Positions 39,155 to 47,631 are shown, numbered from the stretch's first letter. The stretch: 64,000 nucleotides of DNA from Wenzhouxiangella sp. XN201 (GCF_011008905.1 NZ_JAAIVI010000017.1:1465750-1529749), one strand, 5' to 3'. Numbers and translations are program-made. The notes: a model not told the origin generated them from the letters alone.

Positions 39155-39544
39155 ATGGATATTCAACTGGAGCAGGCCTTGGTTCACGTCGTCGATGACG
39201 ACGAGGCCGTCCGAAGCAGCCTGAGGCTGCTCGGAGAGGCCCGGGGCTGGCAGATAAAAACTTATGCCAGCGCTCACGACTACCTGGCCGAGCCGCCATC
39301 ACCGCAGGGCCGGCTGGAATGCCTGGTTCTGGACCTGCAGTTGCCCGGCATGAACGGCACGCAGCTGCTGGAGATGCTGCGGGCATCGGATCGACAGCCT
39401 GCCACCATCGTCCTGACAGCCTGGCCCGATAGCGAGCTCGCCCGGCGTGCCCTGGCTGCCGGTGCCAGCCAGATCATTCCAAAACCCTTCGTGCCCGGTG
39501 CATGGCTACGCGCCGTCGAAGAATCTCTATCCCCCGCCAACTAA
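39155..39544 (+). CDS. Single-domain response regulator
   Basis: The 129-residue product consists only of a receiver: VHVVDDDEAVRSSLRLL, Asp60 in LVLDLQLPGMNG, VLTAW and the lysine in IPKPF. It is closest in style to FixJ/TodT-type receivers (LPGMNGTQLL). With no output domain it may act as a phosphate sink or a competitor for the adjacent FixL-like kinase. The ATG at 39155 follows GGGAATAAG. It has its own FNR/FixK-type promoter. Confidence 0.88.
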   Translation: MDIQLEQALVHVVDDDEAVRSSLRLLGEARGWQIKTYASAHDYLAEPPSPQGRLECLVLDLQLPGMNGTQLLEMLRASDRQPATIVLTAWPDSELARRALAAGASQIIPKPFVPGAWLRAVEESLSPAN

Positions 39545-39666
39545 TCCGGTCTCGAGTAAGGGAGTTCCCTTATTGGCTAATCCCCCGGATCCCGCTAGAT
39601 TGTTACACAGGCACTCAATGCCGAATGTTGTTGGCACAATCCGATTGATCCCGTTTGGGAGCGGAG

Positions 39667-40371
39667 ATGACACACGGGCTAGGAAATTTGCGGGGGGACG
39701 CGCAATACGCCTCGGCGCAGCCGGCATCCTGGACTGGAGGAACCCGGAACGGACGCGCGCCGCGCCGGATACTCCAGGCCGGGGATCATGTGTTCGAGAC
39801 GGGCGACGCACAGAGCGAAGCTTATATCGTCCGTTGCGGTCACCTCAAAAGTTATCGCGTTCATCGAGATGGCGAGGAGCAGATCCTGGGCATGCTCGGT
39901 CCGGGCGACGTGTTGGGCTTCGATGCCCTGACCGGGCGGCCCGCCAGCTACAGCGTCGTGGCATTGGAGATTGCCAGCCTCGAACGCATCCCCCTGGGTC
40001 GGGATGGAATCGGGGAAGGGGATAGCGCCGGCTACATGAACGTCGTGGAAGGCATGTACCGCGAGTTGCAGCGGTTCAGTAGATTGCTGTATATGGACCG
40101 CCACCCGGCCGAACGCCGACTGGCCGAATTTCTCCTCGATTTTTCGCGCGAGGAAGGCGAGCGGGGCAGGAGCCGTATTGACCTGATGCTTCCCTTCAAC
40201 CGTCGCGACCTGGCATGCTTCCTGGGCCTGGCGCCCGAAACCCTGTCCAGGACATTCAGCCGGTTTCAGGAGCAGGGCATTCTTTCGGTCGACAATCGGG
40301 AAATTCACATTCTCGAATACGAAGCCCTCTTACTCACCGCCGGCGAGCAACCAGATTCAGTCCCTTCATAG
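39667..40371 (+). CDS. FNR/FixK-type regulator lacking the N-terminal Fe-S cysteines
   Basis: The 234-residue product has a beta roll very like FNR (VFETGDAQSEAYIVRCGHLKSYRVHRDGEEQILGMLGPGDVLGFDAL). Its HTH has E191, S194 and R195 in PETLSRTFSRFQEQG, the E-xx-SR set that reads TTGAT half-sites. It starts at 39667 after GGAG. There is no CxxC cluster at the N-terminus, so it cannot bind the oxygen-sensing [4Fe-4S] of FNR; Cys57 and Cys184 (in the HTH) are the only obvious cysteines. This is the FixK rather than FNR arrangement, and it lies beside a FixL-FixJ-like pair. Confidence 0.9.
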   Translation: MTHGLGNLRGDAQYASAQPASWTGGTRNGRAPRRILQAGDHVFETGDAQSEAYIVRCGHLKSYRVHRDGEEQILGMLGPGDVLGFDALTGRPASYSVVALEIASLERIPLGRDGIGEGDSAGYMNVVEGMYRELQRFSRLLYMDRHPAERRLAEFLLDFSREEGERGRSRIDLMLPFNRRDLACFLGLAPETLSRTFSRFQEQGILSVDNREIHILEYEALLLTAGEQPDSVPS

Positions 40372-40508
40372 CGATCTGCCGACCTGGCTGCCGAGCACAA
40401 GTCCGAGCACGCCGACGATTCCCGACACGCTCCCCGAAACCGCGCGCTCCCAAGCCGAGCCCACCCTAAAACAGCCGTGCCCGGTCACGCGAAGAACGCG
40501 CGGTTTAA

Positions 40509-40550
40509 GTGATCGAGGTCAAACCGGCTAAGGCGGGAAGTGGCTACTAT
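40509..40550 (+). promoter_or_regulatory. FNR/FixK-type box and -10 upstream of the DUF3775 gene
   Basis: GTGAT-CGAG-GTCAA (40509-40522), one mismatch from TTGAT-N4-GTCAA, is followed after 22 bp by TACTAT (40545-40550), a near-consensus -10. The predicted start is near 40557, giving a 38-base leader. Confidence 0.72.
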
Positions 40551-40594
40551 CTCAGACAGCTACGCAACATCACACCGATGCGAGGAGGCCGCCC

Positions 40595-41023
40595 GTGGAC
40601 GACAGCGAGCAACCCGCCAAAGGGATCGAAACTGCGGCAACACTCCAGGTCAATCCTGACGATGTCTGCCAGTTGATCCAGCTGGCGCGCGACTTCCACG
40701 CTCAGGACTCCGTCGTTTTAGAAGACGAGCCCGAGAGCCTGACCGACGATCTGGTTTTCGATGCACTCGAGTCTCATGGCGAGGATCCCATTGTGGCCGA
40801 GTTCAGAAACATCATTGCCGATCTCGATCGCGAGCAGCAGGTGCAGGTCGTTAGCCTGCTTTGGGTGGGGCGAGGCGACTACGACCTGTCCGAGTGGCAG
40901 GAGGCGGTCAGCGACGCGGACGATCAATGGACCGACTACACCGCCGATTACCTGTTGGCCCATCCACTACTCGCCGACTACCTCGGTGACGGGCTGGAAA
41001 TGCTGGGTTATCACTGCGAGTAA
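40595..41023 (+). CDS. DUF3775 family protein
   Basis: The 142-residue acidic protein is read from GTG 40595, with AGGAGG 6 bases upstream. It matches DUF3775: VCQLIQLARDFHAQDSVV at the N-terminus, then QVVSLLWVGRGDYDLSEWQEAV and the tail TADYLLAHPLLADYLGDGLEMLGYHCE. Function is unknown. It has a promoter with an FNR/FixK-type box and sits tail-to-tail with the host-attachment gene of the Hsp20 operon, 10 bp apart, consistent with a shared stress role. Confidence 0.85.
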   Translation: MDDSEQPAKGIETAATLQVNPDDVCQLIQLARDFHAQDSVVLEDEPESLTDDLVFDALESHGEDPIVAEFRNIIADLDREQQVQVVSLLWVGRGDYDLSEWQEAVSDADDQWTDYTADYLLAHPLLADYLGDGLEMLGYHCE

Positions 41024-41033
41024 CGGCTAACCG

Positions 41034-41468
41034 CTATAGGTACTCGGGCAACTGGTTGCGAATGGCTGCGGGATCCAGTCTCGAAAGGTTCTTGGCTGTC
41101 TCGCTGCGGATCAATTCCTGGGTTTCGTCATCCAGGTGATTGCGAAGCTCACCCATGAAATGCGGCGCGGCCAGCACGTGCAGCCGGTCCAGGCTGCCGT
41201 CCAAACGAGCCTGGCGCAAGCGCCCGGCCAGTTTCGCTGCCATTGCCTTCTCGGAATGCTCGCGCTGGCTTTCCGATTCGGACATCGAAAAACGTCCGGC
41301 ACGGGAACGATTCAAGCCCCGGCCGGGCCTATCGGACACGAGATCCTGTTCGCGCAGGCGCGAGTCCGGATTGAGCATTACATCGAATTCCTCGAGTGTC
41401 TCCCCGGCACCCTTGCGAAATAGCCGCACGCGCGAACTGTCGGCAACGACCACCCAGCAATCGCTCAC
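41034..41468 (-). CDS. Host-attachment family protein (PF10116-like)
   Basis: The 144-residue product starts MSDCWVVVADSSRVRLFRKG and includes a Ser/Arg-rich loop (GRGLNRSRAGRFSMSESES), then LDRLHVLAAPHFMGELRNHL and SETAKNLSRL. This pattern is that of the Host_attach family, related to the archaeal release-factor-like baeRF group. The name comes from an Agrobacterium phenotype and says little about mechanism. It is the last gene of the Hsp20-dodecin operon, starting 17 bp after dodecin. Confidence 0.85.
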   Translation of the reverse strand: MSDCWVVVADSSRVRLFRKGAGETLEEFDVMLNPDSRLREQDLVSDRPGRGLNRSRAGRFSMSESESQREHSEKAMAAKLAGRLRQARLDGSLDRLHVLAAPHFMGELRNHLDDETQELIRSETAKNLSRLDPAAIRNQLPEYL

Positions 41469-41484
41469 AGGCGCTGTACTCTGC

Positions 41485-41685
41485 CTATTCGAGAACGAAG
41501 CTGACGCGCATGTTCACCCGGTAACGGATGATGTTGCCGTCTTCGACCATAACCTTCTGCTCGGCGATCCACGCGCCACGCACATTCTTGAGCGATTTTT
41601 CGGCGCGCTCGATACCACGACGGATGGCGTCTTCGAAACTCTCGGTGGAGCTGGACGTGATTTCTACGACCTTTGCGACACTCAT
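41485..41685 (-). CDS. Dodecin
   Basis: The 66-residue product MSVAKVVEITSSSTESFEDA... has the dodecin fold pattern: strand, helix (AIRRGIERAEKSLKNVRGAWI) and two strands, with the flavin-stacking Trp in RGAWIAEQKVMVE. Dodecins form dodecamers that store flavin or CoA and protect against photochemical or redox damage. It lies between Hsp20 and the host-attachment gene in one likely operon. Confidence 0.93.
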   Translation of the reverse strand: MSVAKVVEITSSSTESFEDAIRRGIERAEKSLKNVRGAWIAEQKVMVEDGNIIRYRVNMRVSFVLE

Positions 41686-41727
41686 GGATCTATCTCCTCG
41701 AATTGAGCCCGGTCCTTGCCGTTTACC

Positions 41728-42174
41728 TCAGCCCTTGATTTCAATCTTGCGGGCTACAGCTTTCTCGGACTTTGGAATGTGAATCTCCAGCACGCCGTCC
41801 TTCATTTTTGCTTCAACGCCGTCATCGGCTGCGTCGGGCAGCGAGAACTGACGGGAAAAGCTCCCGGAGAATCGCTCGATCCGGTGAAAATTGTCACCTT
41901 CATCGCGACTTTCCTCCGTGCGGCTGCCCCGGATCGTCAGAATCCCCTTGTCCAGGGTGACATCGATATCCTTGGGCTCGACGCCGGGGATATCGGCATG
42001 GACGACGTAGCCCTTCTTGTTTTCCTTGAGATCAACGGCCGGGGCCCAGGATTCGCTGAAGAGTGCCTCGTCCGGGAACTCCTCGAACGGCCAGTCGGCC
42101 ATGGACATCAGGCGGCGCAGGGCGTTGCCTGTCGTGGATGGGTTACTGCGTGTGTGTTTGCGGGGAAGTGCCAT
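41728..42174 (-). CDS. Small heat shock protein (Hsp20/alpha-crystallin)
   Basis: The 148-residue product starts MALPRKHTRSNPSTTGNALRR; the ATG at 42174 has GGAGGA upstream. The alpha-crystallin domain runs from APAVDLKENKKGYVVHADIPGV to DGVLEIHIPKSE, including GILTIRGSR and FHRIERFSGSFSRQF. It holds unfolding proteins in an ATP-independent way. It is the first gene of an operon with dodecin and a host-attachment gene, under an FNR/FixK-type box, rather than a visible sigma-32 promoter. Confidence 0.94.
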   Translation of the reverse strand: MALPRKHTRSNPSTTGNALRRLMSMADWPFEEFPDEALFSESWAPAVDLKENKKGYVVHADIPGVEPKDIDVTLDKGILTIRGSRTEESRDEGDNFHRIERFSGSFSRQFSLPDAADDGVEAKMKDGVLEIHIPKSEKAVARKIEIKG

Positions 42175-42212
42175 GATGAATCCTCCTTGCCTGGATTCCA
42201 CACCACATCCTG

Positions 42213-42254
42213 AGAATACGCCGGCTCAAGCCACAGCGCATTGATACGGGTCAA
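42213..42254 (-). promoter_or_regulatory. FNR/FixK-type box and -10 of the Hsp20-dodecin operon
   Basis: The box reads TTGAT-ACGG-GTCAA on the plus strand (42241-42254), so both half-sites are intact. On the minus strand, TATTCT (42213-42218) lies 22 bp downstream. The predicted start is near 42206, with a 31-base leader. Confidence 0.82.
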
Positions 42255-42390
42255 TGAAGCCGCAGGCTTTTCCGGGGGTAAACGGCCCGTGACCTCTGGC
42301 ACGCGTGTCTGGCGCCCCGCATGTGCTTGAATCTATTTACATCTGGGGGAATTCCGGTAGGCTTGTCGAAGAGGGAGGTGCAAGGACGGT

Positions 42391-45300
42391 ATGAGCTGCT
42401 CGGCACGATCGAAACGTTCGATGTTCCATGGGCTCTGCTGCCTCCTTTGGCTGCAGGCGGGCATCGCACAGTCAGCGGAGGTGAAATTCCACTCGCTGCC
42501 GCTGGACAATGCGCTGAGCCAGAATACGGTCGTCGACATGGTCCAGGATCAGCGCGGCCTGATGTGGTTTGCCACGCTGGGCGGGCTGGATGTTTACGAC
42601 GGCTATGAGTTCCGCACGATCCCCAGCGACCCGCGTCGCGCAGACAGCCTGACCGGCGTTCACGTCAGCCGGCTGTACGAGGATCGCCAGGGAAATATCT
42701 GGGTCGCGGGCTTTCAGGGTTGGCTCAATCGCATCGCTCCCGATTCCGGACGAATTGACCACTATTCGCCGGAGCTGTATGGCGGGCAGGATGGCCTGAT
42801 CTCGGGACCGTCGGCGTTTCTCGAAACGGCCGACGGTACGCTCTACCTCGGGACGGTCACGGGGCTGCATCGCTACGACGCGGAAAACAATCGCTTTGTG
42901 CGCAATGTCGATGTCGGGCCGAATTCCGACCCGGTGGGCGCGGTCCGCAGCATGGCCGCGGCCAGCCAAGGGCGAATCTGGCTCGGGACCAATCAGGGGC
43001 TGTTCCGCCTGAACCCCGCAAGCGGCGAGCGTGAACACTGGCGTCATGAGGCCGAGCGATCCGATTCTCTGCCTTCCAGTTCGATCCTGAGCCTGCTGGT
43101 CGACTCATCGGGGCGATTATGGATCGGAACGCCGGTCGACGGCTTGGCCCGGCTCGATCCCGCGAGCGGCGATATCGTGCGATTTAGCGCTGACCCCGAT
43201 CGCTCCGATTCACTCGCGAGCAATCAGGTCACGGACATTCTCCAGGATAGCGAAGGCCAGGTCTGGGTCGCCAACCAGTCAGGCGGGCTGAGCCGGTTCT
43301 TGTCGGAATCCGGAGGGTTCGAGGTCTATAGAAACGACCCCGACAACCCCGAATCGATTCCCGCCAACGATGTCTGGAGTCTTTACGAGGATCGTTCGGG
43401 GCTGCTCTGGATCGGGACTGCAGGAAGCGGCGTCAGCCAGATCAACCCCGCGCGCAACCGCTTCGATGTCTTGCGGCATATTCCATTCAACGACAACAGC
43501 TTGAGCAGCCAATTCGTGTGGGATCTGACGCAGACCGCGGATGGCCGCATCTGGATGGCGACGCTCGCCGGACTGGAGTCGTATTCCCCGCGGACACAAC
43601 GCTACAGCCATTTCCAGCCCGCCGTCGATTCGATCGCCTCGGTCCAGATGCAGTCGGTCACGGCGGATGCGGACGGCTACATCTGGCTGGGGGGCGTGGA
43701 TGGCACGCTCTATCGTTTCGATCCCGCACGGGAAGCGTTCTCCGCGGTTGGGCAAGACCTCAGGGACGGGCAGGGCCTGGGGCCCGGTCGGATCTGGAAT
43801 CTCCTGGCCGACGGCGATCTCATCTGGGTCACGACGCCATCCGGGCTGTACGGTCTCGATCGACACTCGCATGTACTTGTCGAGGCGTTGCCTGCTGGCG
43901 AACGTCTGCCGATGGGCGGAACACCCTTTCGCGTCATGCTGCCGGCAAAGCCGGAGGGCTTCTGGCTGGGTGGCGGCGGCCTGGGACTGATGCGCTACGT
44001 GCCAGGGCAGGGCATCGTTGAATCCTGGACGCACCGGCTCGATCAGCCCGACTCGCTCAGCCACTCCATGGTGCGCGCCATTCACGTGGACGAGTCCGGC
44101 GGAATCTGGGTGGGCACACTCAACGGTTTGAACTACCTCTCGCCCGAAAGCCGTCGCCTCGAGCGTGAGCAATTCAGGCTATTCACGACGAGCGACGGCC
44201 TGCCCAGCAATACCATCTATGGCATTCTCCCCGGGGTCGATGGAGCGCTCTGGCTGTCGACACCCCAGGGCCTGGCCCGCTTTGATCGGAGCCGGGAGAC
44301 TTTCGAGGCTTTCGACGTATCCGATGGTCTGCCCTCGAATGAATTCAATGGCGGCGCGGAGCTCGTCACCCGGGACGGCCAACTCTACTTCGGCGGCGTG
44401 GCCGGCGTCGCCATCGTCAGGCCGGAAGCATTGTGGCGAAACGACCATGTGCCGACCGTGGCCATCACCGGCGTCGAAGTTCGCGGAGAGCGTGTTGCAC
44501 GTGAGGACTTCGGATCGAACACGCCTCTCTCGATTCCCTACGCGGAGAATGATCTCACCGTCGAGTTTGCGGTCATGGACTTTCATCAGCCCGAGAAGAA
44601 TCGCTTCGAATACCGCCTCGTCGGCGGAAGCAAGGCCTGGACGCCAAGCAGCCTGCGGAGAATCAGCTTCCACCGCCTGAGCCCGGGGCAATATCGCTTC
44701 GAAGTGCGTGGCGCCAATAACGACGGTGTCTGGAGTGAATCACCCGCAACCCTCGATCTGAGCATCTTGCCCCCCTGGTGGCGCACCAACCTGGCCTATA
44801 CGGGCTACCTCATCATCGGGCTTGCCTTGTTGCTGGCTTACCATCTGCGCCAGCAGCGACGTTTGGCCGAAGAACGGCGCATCAGTGACGAGTTGCAGCA
44901 GGCCCATTCATTGGCCGAAGCGAATCACCAGATGGCCCTGCGCCATGCCCAGTCCGATCAACTCACGCAACTGCCCAACCGCGGGGCGCTGCTCGAAGCG
45001 CTGGCCAGACACATGCGCAAGGCCCGGCCGGAGAAGCCGCTGGCGGTACTGCAGATCAACCTGGATCGGTTCCAGAGGATCAACGATTCATTCGGACATG
45101 CGATCGGCGATCGCGTACTGCAGTTGCTCGCACGCCGTTTCGAGGATGCACTCGAGGAGGGCGATTTTCTGGCCCGAACCGGCTCGGACGAATTCGTCTG
45201 GCTGACCAACCTGGAGGAGGGCGTAGAGCCAGAACAATGGCTGAAGGATCGTTGCCTGCTGATCAACCGCATTGTCGGGGAACGCATGGAATACCTGCAG

Positions 45301-46284
45301 CCCGGTGTCGTCATGACCGCGAGTGTCGGAGCCGCGATCCACGACACCGAAACCTCATCATTGTCTGCTACGGATCTCTTGAGCTGCGCCGATATTGCGC
45401 TTCATCAGGCGAAGAAAAGGAGCGAACCACCGCGCTCGCAGCTTTACCAGCGCGGCATGGACGAAGCGGCACGGCAACATCTGGCAATCGAAGCACGTCT
45501 GAAGTCAGCGCTGGAGCAGGATGAATTCAGTCTTCGCTTCCAGCCGTTGATTGCGATTGAAAGCGGCCGGGTGCGAGCCCTCGAGGTTCTTTTACGATGG
45601 CAGACGGGGGAGGGCGAATTCATTCCCCCGGACCGATTCATTCCGATCGCCGAACAGAGCGGTCTGATCGTGGATATCGGCGCCTGGACCATCCGTGCAT
45701 GCTGCCGCCAGATCTCCGAGTGGCTTCGAGCCGGCCACCCAGCCGACTTTCGCGTTGCCGTCAACGTCTCGATGCGTCAGCTACGCGGCGGTGGCTTTGC
45801 CAGCGTGTTGCAGGAAGCCACAAAGGAATTCGACGTACCGCCCTCCATGCTCAAGGTCGAAATCACCGAAAGCATGATGATGGAACACGTGGAGGATACC
45901 GCCGATCAACTCGAGGAAATCGCACGCCTGGGCGTGGAGATCTCCGTCGACGATTTCGGCACAGGCTTTTCATCACTCAGTCATCTCAAGCTGCTTCCGG
46001 TCAGCGAACTCAAGATCGACCGCGCATTCGTGATCGATGTGATGAGTTCCGAACAGAGCCGGACAATCGTTCAATCCATCGTGCGGCTCGGTCACGAATT
46101 GAATCTCCGTGTCGTTGCAGAAGGCGTAGAAGATTCCGACTCACTGGAATGGCTGGGCCAGGTCGGATGCGACTACGCCCAGGGCTATTACTTTGCACGG
46201 CCACTGACCGCCGGTGAGCTTGTCGGCCAGGGCTGGTTAACGCCGGTAGCAAAAGCCAGGAAACGAGTCAGGCAGACATCCTGA
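42391..46284 (+). CDS. Two-component-type propeller sensor with GGDEF and EAL domains
   Basis: The 1297-residue product has an N-terminal signal (LCCLLWLQAGIAQSAE) and repeated beta-propeller blades with W-x-G/A-T-x-x-G-L patterns to about residue 690. A Y_Y_Y domain follows, then a membrane helix near residue 805 (LAYTGYLIIGLALLLAYHL), a GGDEF domain (about 855-1010) and an EAL domain. The GGDEF signature is GSDEF at residues 930-934, so cyclase activity is doubtful. The EAL domain keeps EVLLRW, NVSMRQL, EITESMMM and DDFGTGFSSL and is probably an active c-di-GMP phosphodiesterase. AAGGA precedes the ATG. The propeller should sense a periplasmic ligand. Confidence 0.9.
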   Translation: MSCSARSKRSMFHGLCCLLWLQAGIAQSAEVKFHSLPLDNALSQNTVVDMVQDQRGLMWFATLGGLDVYDGYEFRTIPSDPRRADSLTGVHVSRLYEDRQGNIWVAGFQGWLNRIAPDSGRIDHYSPELYGGQDGLISGPSAFLETADGTLYLGTVTGLHRYDAENNRFVRNVDVGPNSDPVGAVRSMAAASQGRIWLGTNQGLFRLNPASGEREHWRHEAERSDSLPSSSILSLLVDSSGRLWIGTPVDGLARLDPASGDIVRFSADPDRSDSLASNQVTDILQDSEGQVWVANQSGGLSRFLSESGGFEVYRNDPDNPESIPANDVWSLYEDRSGLLWIGTAGSGVSQINPARNRFDVLRHIPFNDNSLSSQFVWDLTQTADGRIWMATLAGLESYSPRTQRYSHFQPAVDSIASVQMQSVTADADGYIWLGGVDGTLYRFDPAREAFSAVGQDLRDGQGLGPGRIWNLLADGDLIWVTTPSGLYGLDRHSHVLVEALPAGERLPMGGTPFRVMLPAKPEGFWLGGGGLGLMRYVPGQGIVESWTHRLDQPDSLSHSMVRAIHVDESGGIWVGTLNGLNYLSPESRRLEREQFRLFTTSDGLPSNTIYGILPGVDGALWLSTPQGLARFDRSRETFEAFDVSDGLPSNEFNGGAELVTRDGQLYFGGVAGVAIVRPEALWRNDHVPTVAITGVEVRGERVAREDFGSNTPLSIPYAENDLTVEFAVMDFHQPEKNRFEYRLVGGSKAWTPSSLRRISFHRLSPGQYRFEVRGANNDGVWSESPATLDLSILPPWWRTNLAYTGYLIIGLALLLAYHLRQQRRLAEERRISDELQQAHSLAEANHQMALRHAQSDQLTQLPNRGALLEALARHMRKARPEKPLAVLQINLDRFQRINDSFGHAIGDRVLQLLARRFEDALEEGDFLARTGSDEFVWLTNLEEGVEPEQWLKDRCLLINRIVGERMEYLQPGVVMTASVGAAIHDTETSSLSATDLLSCADIALHQAKKRSEPPRSQLYQRGMDEAARQHLAIEARLKSALEQDEFSLRFQPLIAIESGRVRALEVLLRWQTGEGEFIPPDRFIPIAEQSGLIVDIGAWTIRACCRQISEWLRAGHPADFRVAVNVSMRQLRGGGFASVLQEATKEFDVPPSMLKVEITESMMMEHVEDTADQLEEIARLGVEISVDDFGTGFSSLSHLKLLPVSELKIDRAFVIDVMSSEQSRTIVQSIVRLGHELNLRVVAEGVEDSDSLEWLGQVGCDYAQGYYFARPLTAGELVGQGWLTPVAKARKRVRQTS

Positions 46285-46386
46285 AAGACTCCCGGCAAGA
46301 TGATGTGCTAATGTGACTTTGATCCGGCTGAATTCTTGGGAAGGGGCAGGCCGGATCGACTGACAATAAGAAAAAGGAGGGTGATC

Positions 46387-47631
46387 GTGACCAAGCACGA
46401 TCATGCATCGCGCGCAGACATTGGCAGAATGCGCGAGGAGATCCTCGCTTACCGCGCGCTTAGAGCTTCCGTCGGCCTGTCGCGCCGAGCGTCCCTGAGC
46501 CTGATCTTCATCGGCCTGCTTGTCTCGTGGCTGCTGAGCTATGTCACCGGCGGTGCCGAAGTTCTCGCACCGCATTGGTACTACCTGCCGATTCTGTTCG
46601 CGGCGACCCGGTTCGGGCCGCTGGCGGCCCTGATCGTTGCCTGCATGGCCGGCGTGATCGCCGGGCCGCTCACGCCGGCCGATGTCGAAACCGGCCGACC
46701 CCAGGAGTTGGTGCAGTGGTTGTCCCGGGCCGGTTTCTTCATCCTGATCGGACAGGTCTCCGGATGGCTGCTCTCGCCACTGATTCGGCACCCGCTGGCC
46801 GAGGAAGTGCGGCGCCTGAGCATCGAACATCGCATCCGTTCGGCCATTCATCAACGCGAATTCCACCTGGTCTACCAGCCCATCCACTCGATTGCGCAGG
46901 GGCGGCATGTCGGCGTCGAGGCGCTGATCCGCTGGATTCACCCCACACTGGGCATGATTGCGCCGGATGAGTTCATGAGTGTGGCCGAAGAGACCGACCT
47001 GATTCACGCCATCAGCGATTTCGTGCTCGAGGAAGCCTGCCGACAGGCCGCCGAGTGGCGACGGCTCGCCCACTCCAAAGGCTGTGAACCCTGGCAGATT
47101 GCCGTCAACCTGTCTGCACGCGACATGGATCGCCCGGAACTCGCTCGGGTGATCGAAGAGGTGCTGGCGCGCCATGAGCTGCCACCCGAGCTGCTGATTC
47201 TGGAACTGACCGAATCCGCGCTGGCGTTGGACGGCTCCAGTTTCCAGCTCTACCAGCTGCGGAAGCTCGGAATCAGGCTCGCCGTTGACGACTTCGGCAC
47301 AGGCTACTCGTCACTGTCCTACCTGGATCGCTTCCCGGTCGACATCCTGAAGATCGACCAGACGCTCGTCGCCAAGCTCGGGCCCGAAGAATCGAGCCAG
47401 CGCCTGACCCGCGCCATTGTCGGCCTGGCCAATGCAATGGAATTGACCACCATCGCTGAAGGCATCGAAACCGCCGAACAACTCGAAATCGGTCGCCAGA
47501 TCGGCTTCGACCTGGTCCAGGGCTATCACTTCGAGCGCCCGCAGGCCGGCGAAGATATTCCCGCCCTCATGCTCGCGCCCGGAACGCCGGCCAGCAACGC
47601 GGCGAATCCAGGACGAGATCGTCATCCATGA
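46387..47631 (+). CDS. Membrane EAL-domain c-di-GMP phosphodiesterase
   Basis: The product is about 414 residues from GTG at 46387, 6 bases after AGGAGG. The N-terminus has several membrane helices (LSLIFIGLLVSWLLSYVTGG; PLAALIVACMAGVIAG; FFILIGQVSGWLLS) in a small MASE-like sensor. The EAL domain has VEALIRW, NLSARDM, ELTESAL, VDDFGTGYSSL and LKIDQTLV, all catalytic residues present, and no GGDEF. It probably degrades c-di-GMP. It follows the propeller-GGDEF-EAL gene by 102 bp. Confidence 0.92.
   Translation: MTKHDHASRADIGRMREEILAYRALRASVGLSRRASLSLIFIGLLVSWLLSYVTGGAEVLAPHWYYLPILFAATRFGPLAALIVACMAGVIAGPLTPADVETGRPQELVQWLSRAGFFILIGQVSGWLLSPLIRHPLAEEVRRLSIEHRIRSAIHQREFHLVYQPIHSIAQGRHVGVEALIRWIHPTLGMIAPDEFMSVAEETDLIHAISDFVLEEACRQAAEWRRLAHSKGCEPWQIAVNLSARDMDRPELARVIEEVLARHELPPELLILELTESALALDGSSFQLYQLRKLGIRLAVDDFGTGYSSLSYLDRFPVDILKIDQTLVAKLGPEESSQRLTRAIVGLANAMELTTIAEGIETAEQLEIGRQIGFDLVQGYHFERPQAGEDIPALMLAPGTPASNAANPGRDRHP

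Noticed and set aside
39557-39572. TAAGGG-AGTT-CCCTTA hairpin after the lone receiver gene
   Set aside because: Six pairs and no T tract; could be a weak terminator or an operator but neither is supported.
39645-39658. TTGAT near the start of the FNR-like gene as an autoregulatory box
   Set aside because: The second half-site (TTTGG) does not match, and the site overlaps the ribosome-binding region with no spaced -10.
40372-40500. A leftward GTG-started reading ending SGIVGVLGLVLGSQVGRSL
   Set aside because: Only about 38 codons, no ribosome site, and hydrophobic reverse frames are common in GC-rich DNA.
46319-46332. TTGATCCGGCTGAA upstream of the EAL gene
   Set aside because: Two mismatches, and no -10 at the 22-bp position.
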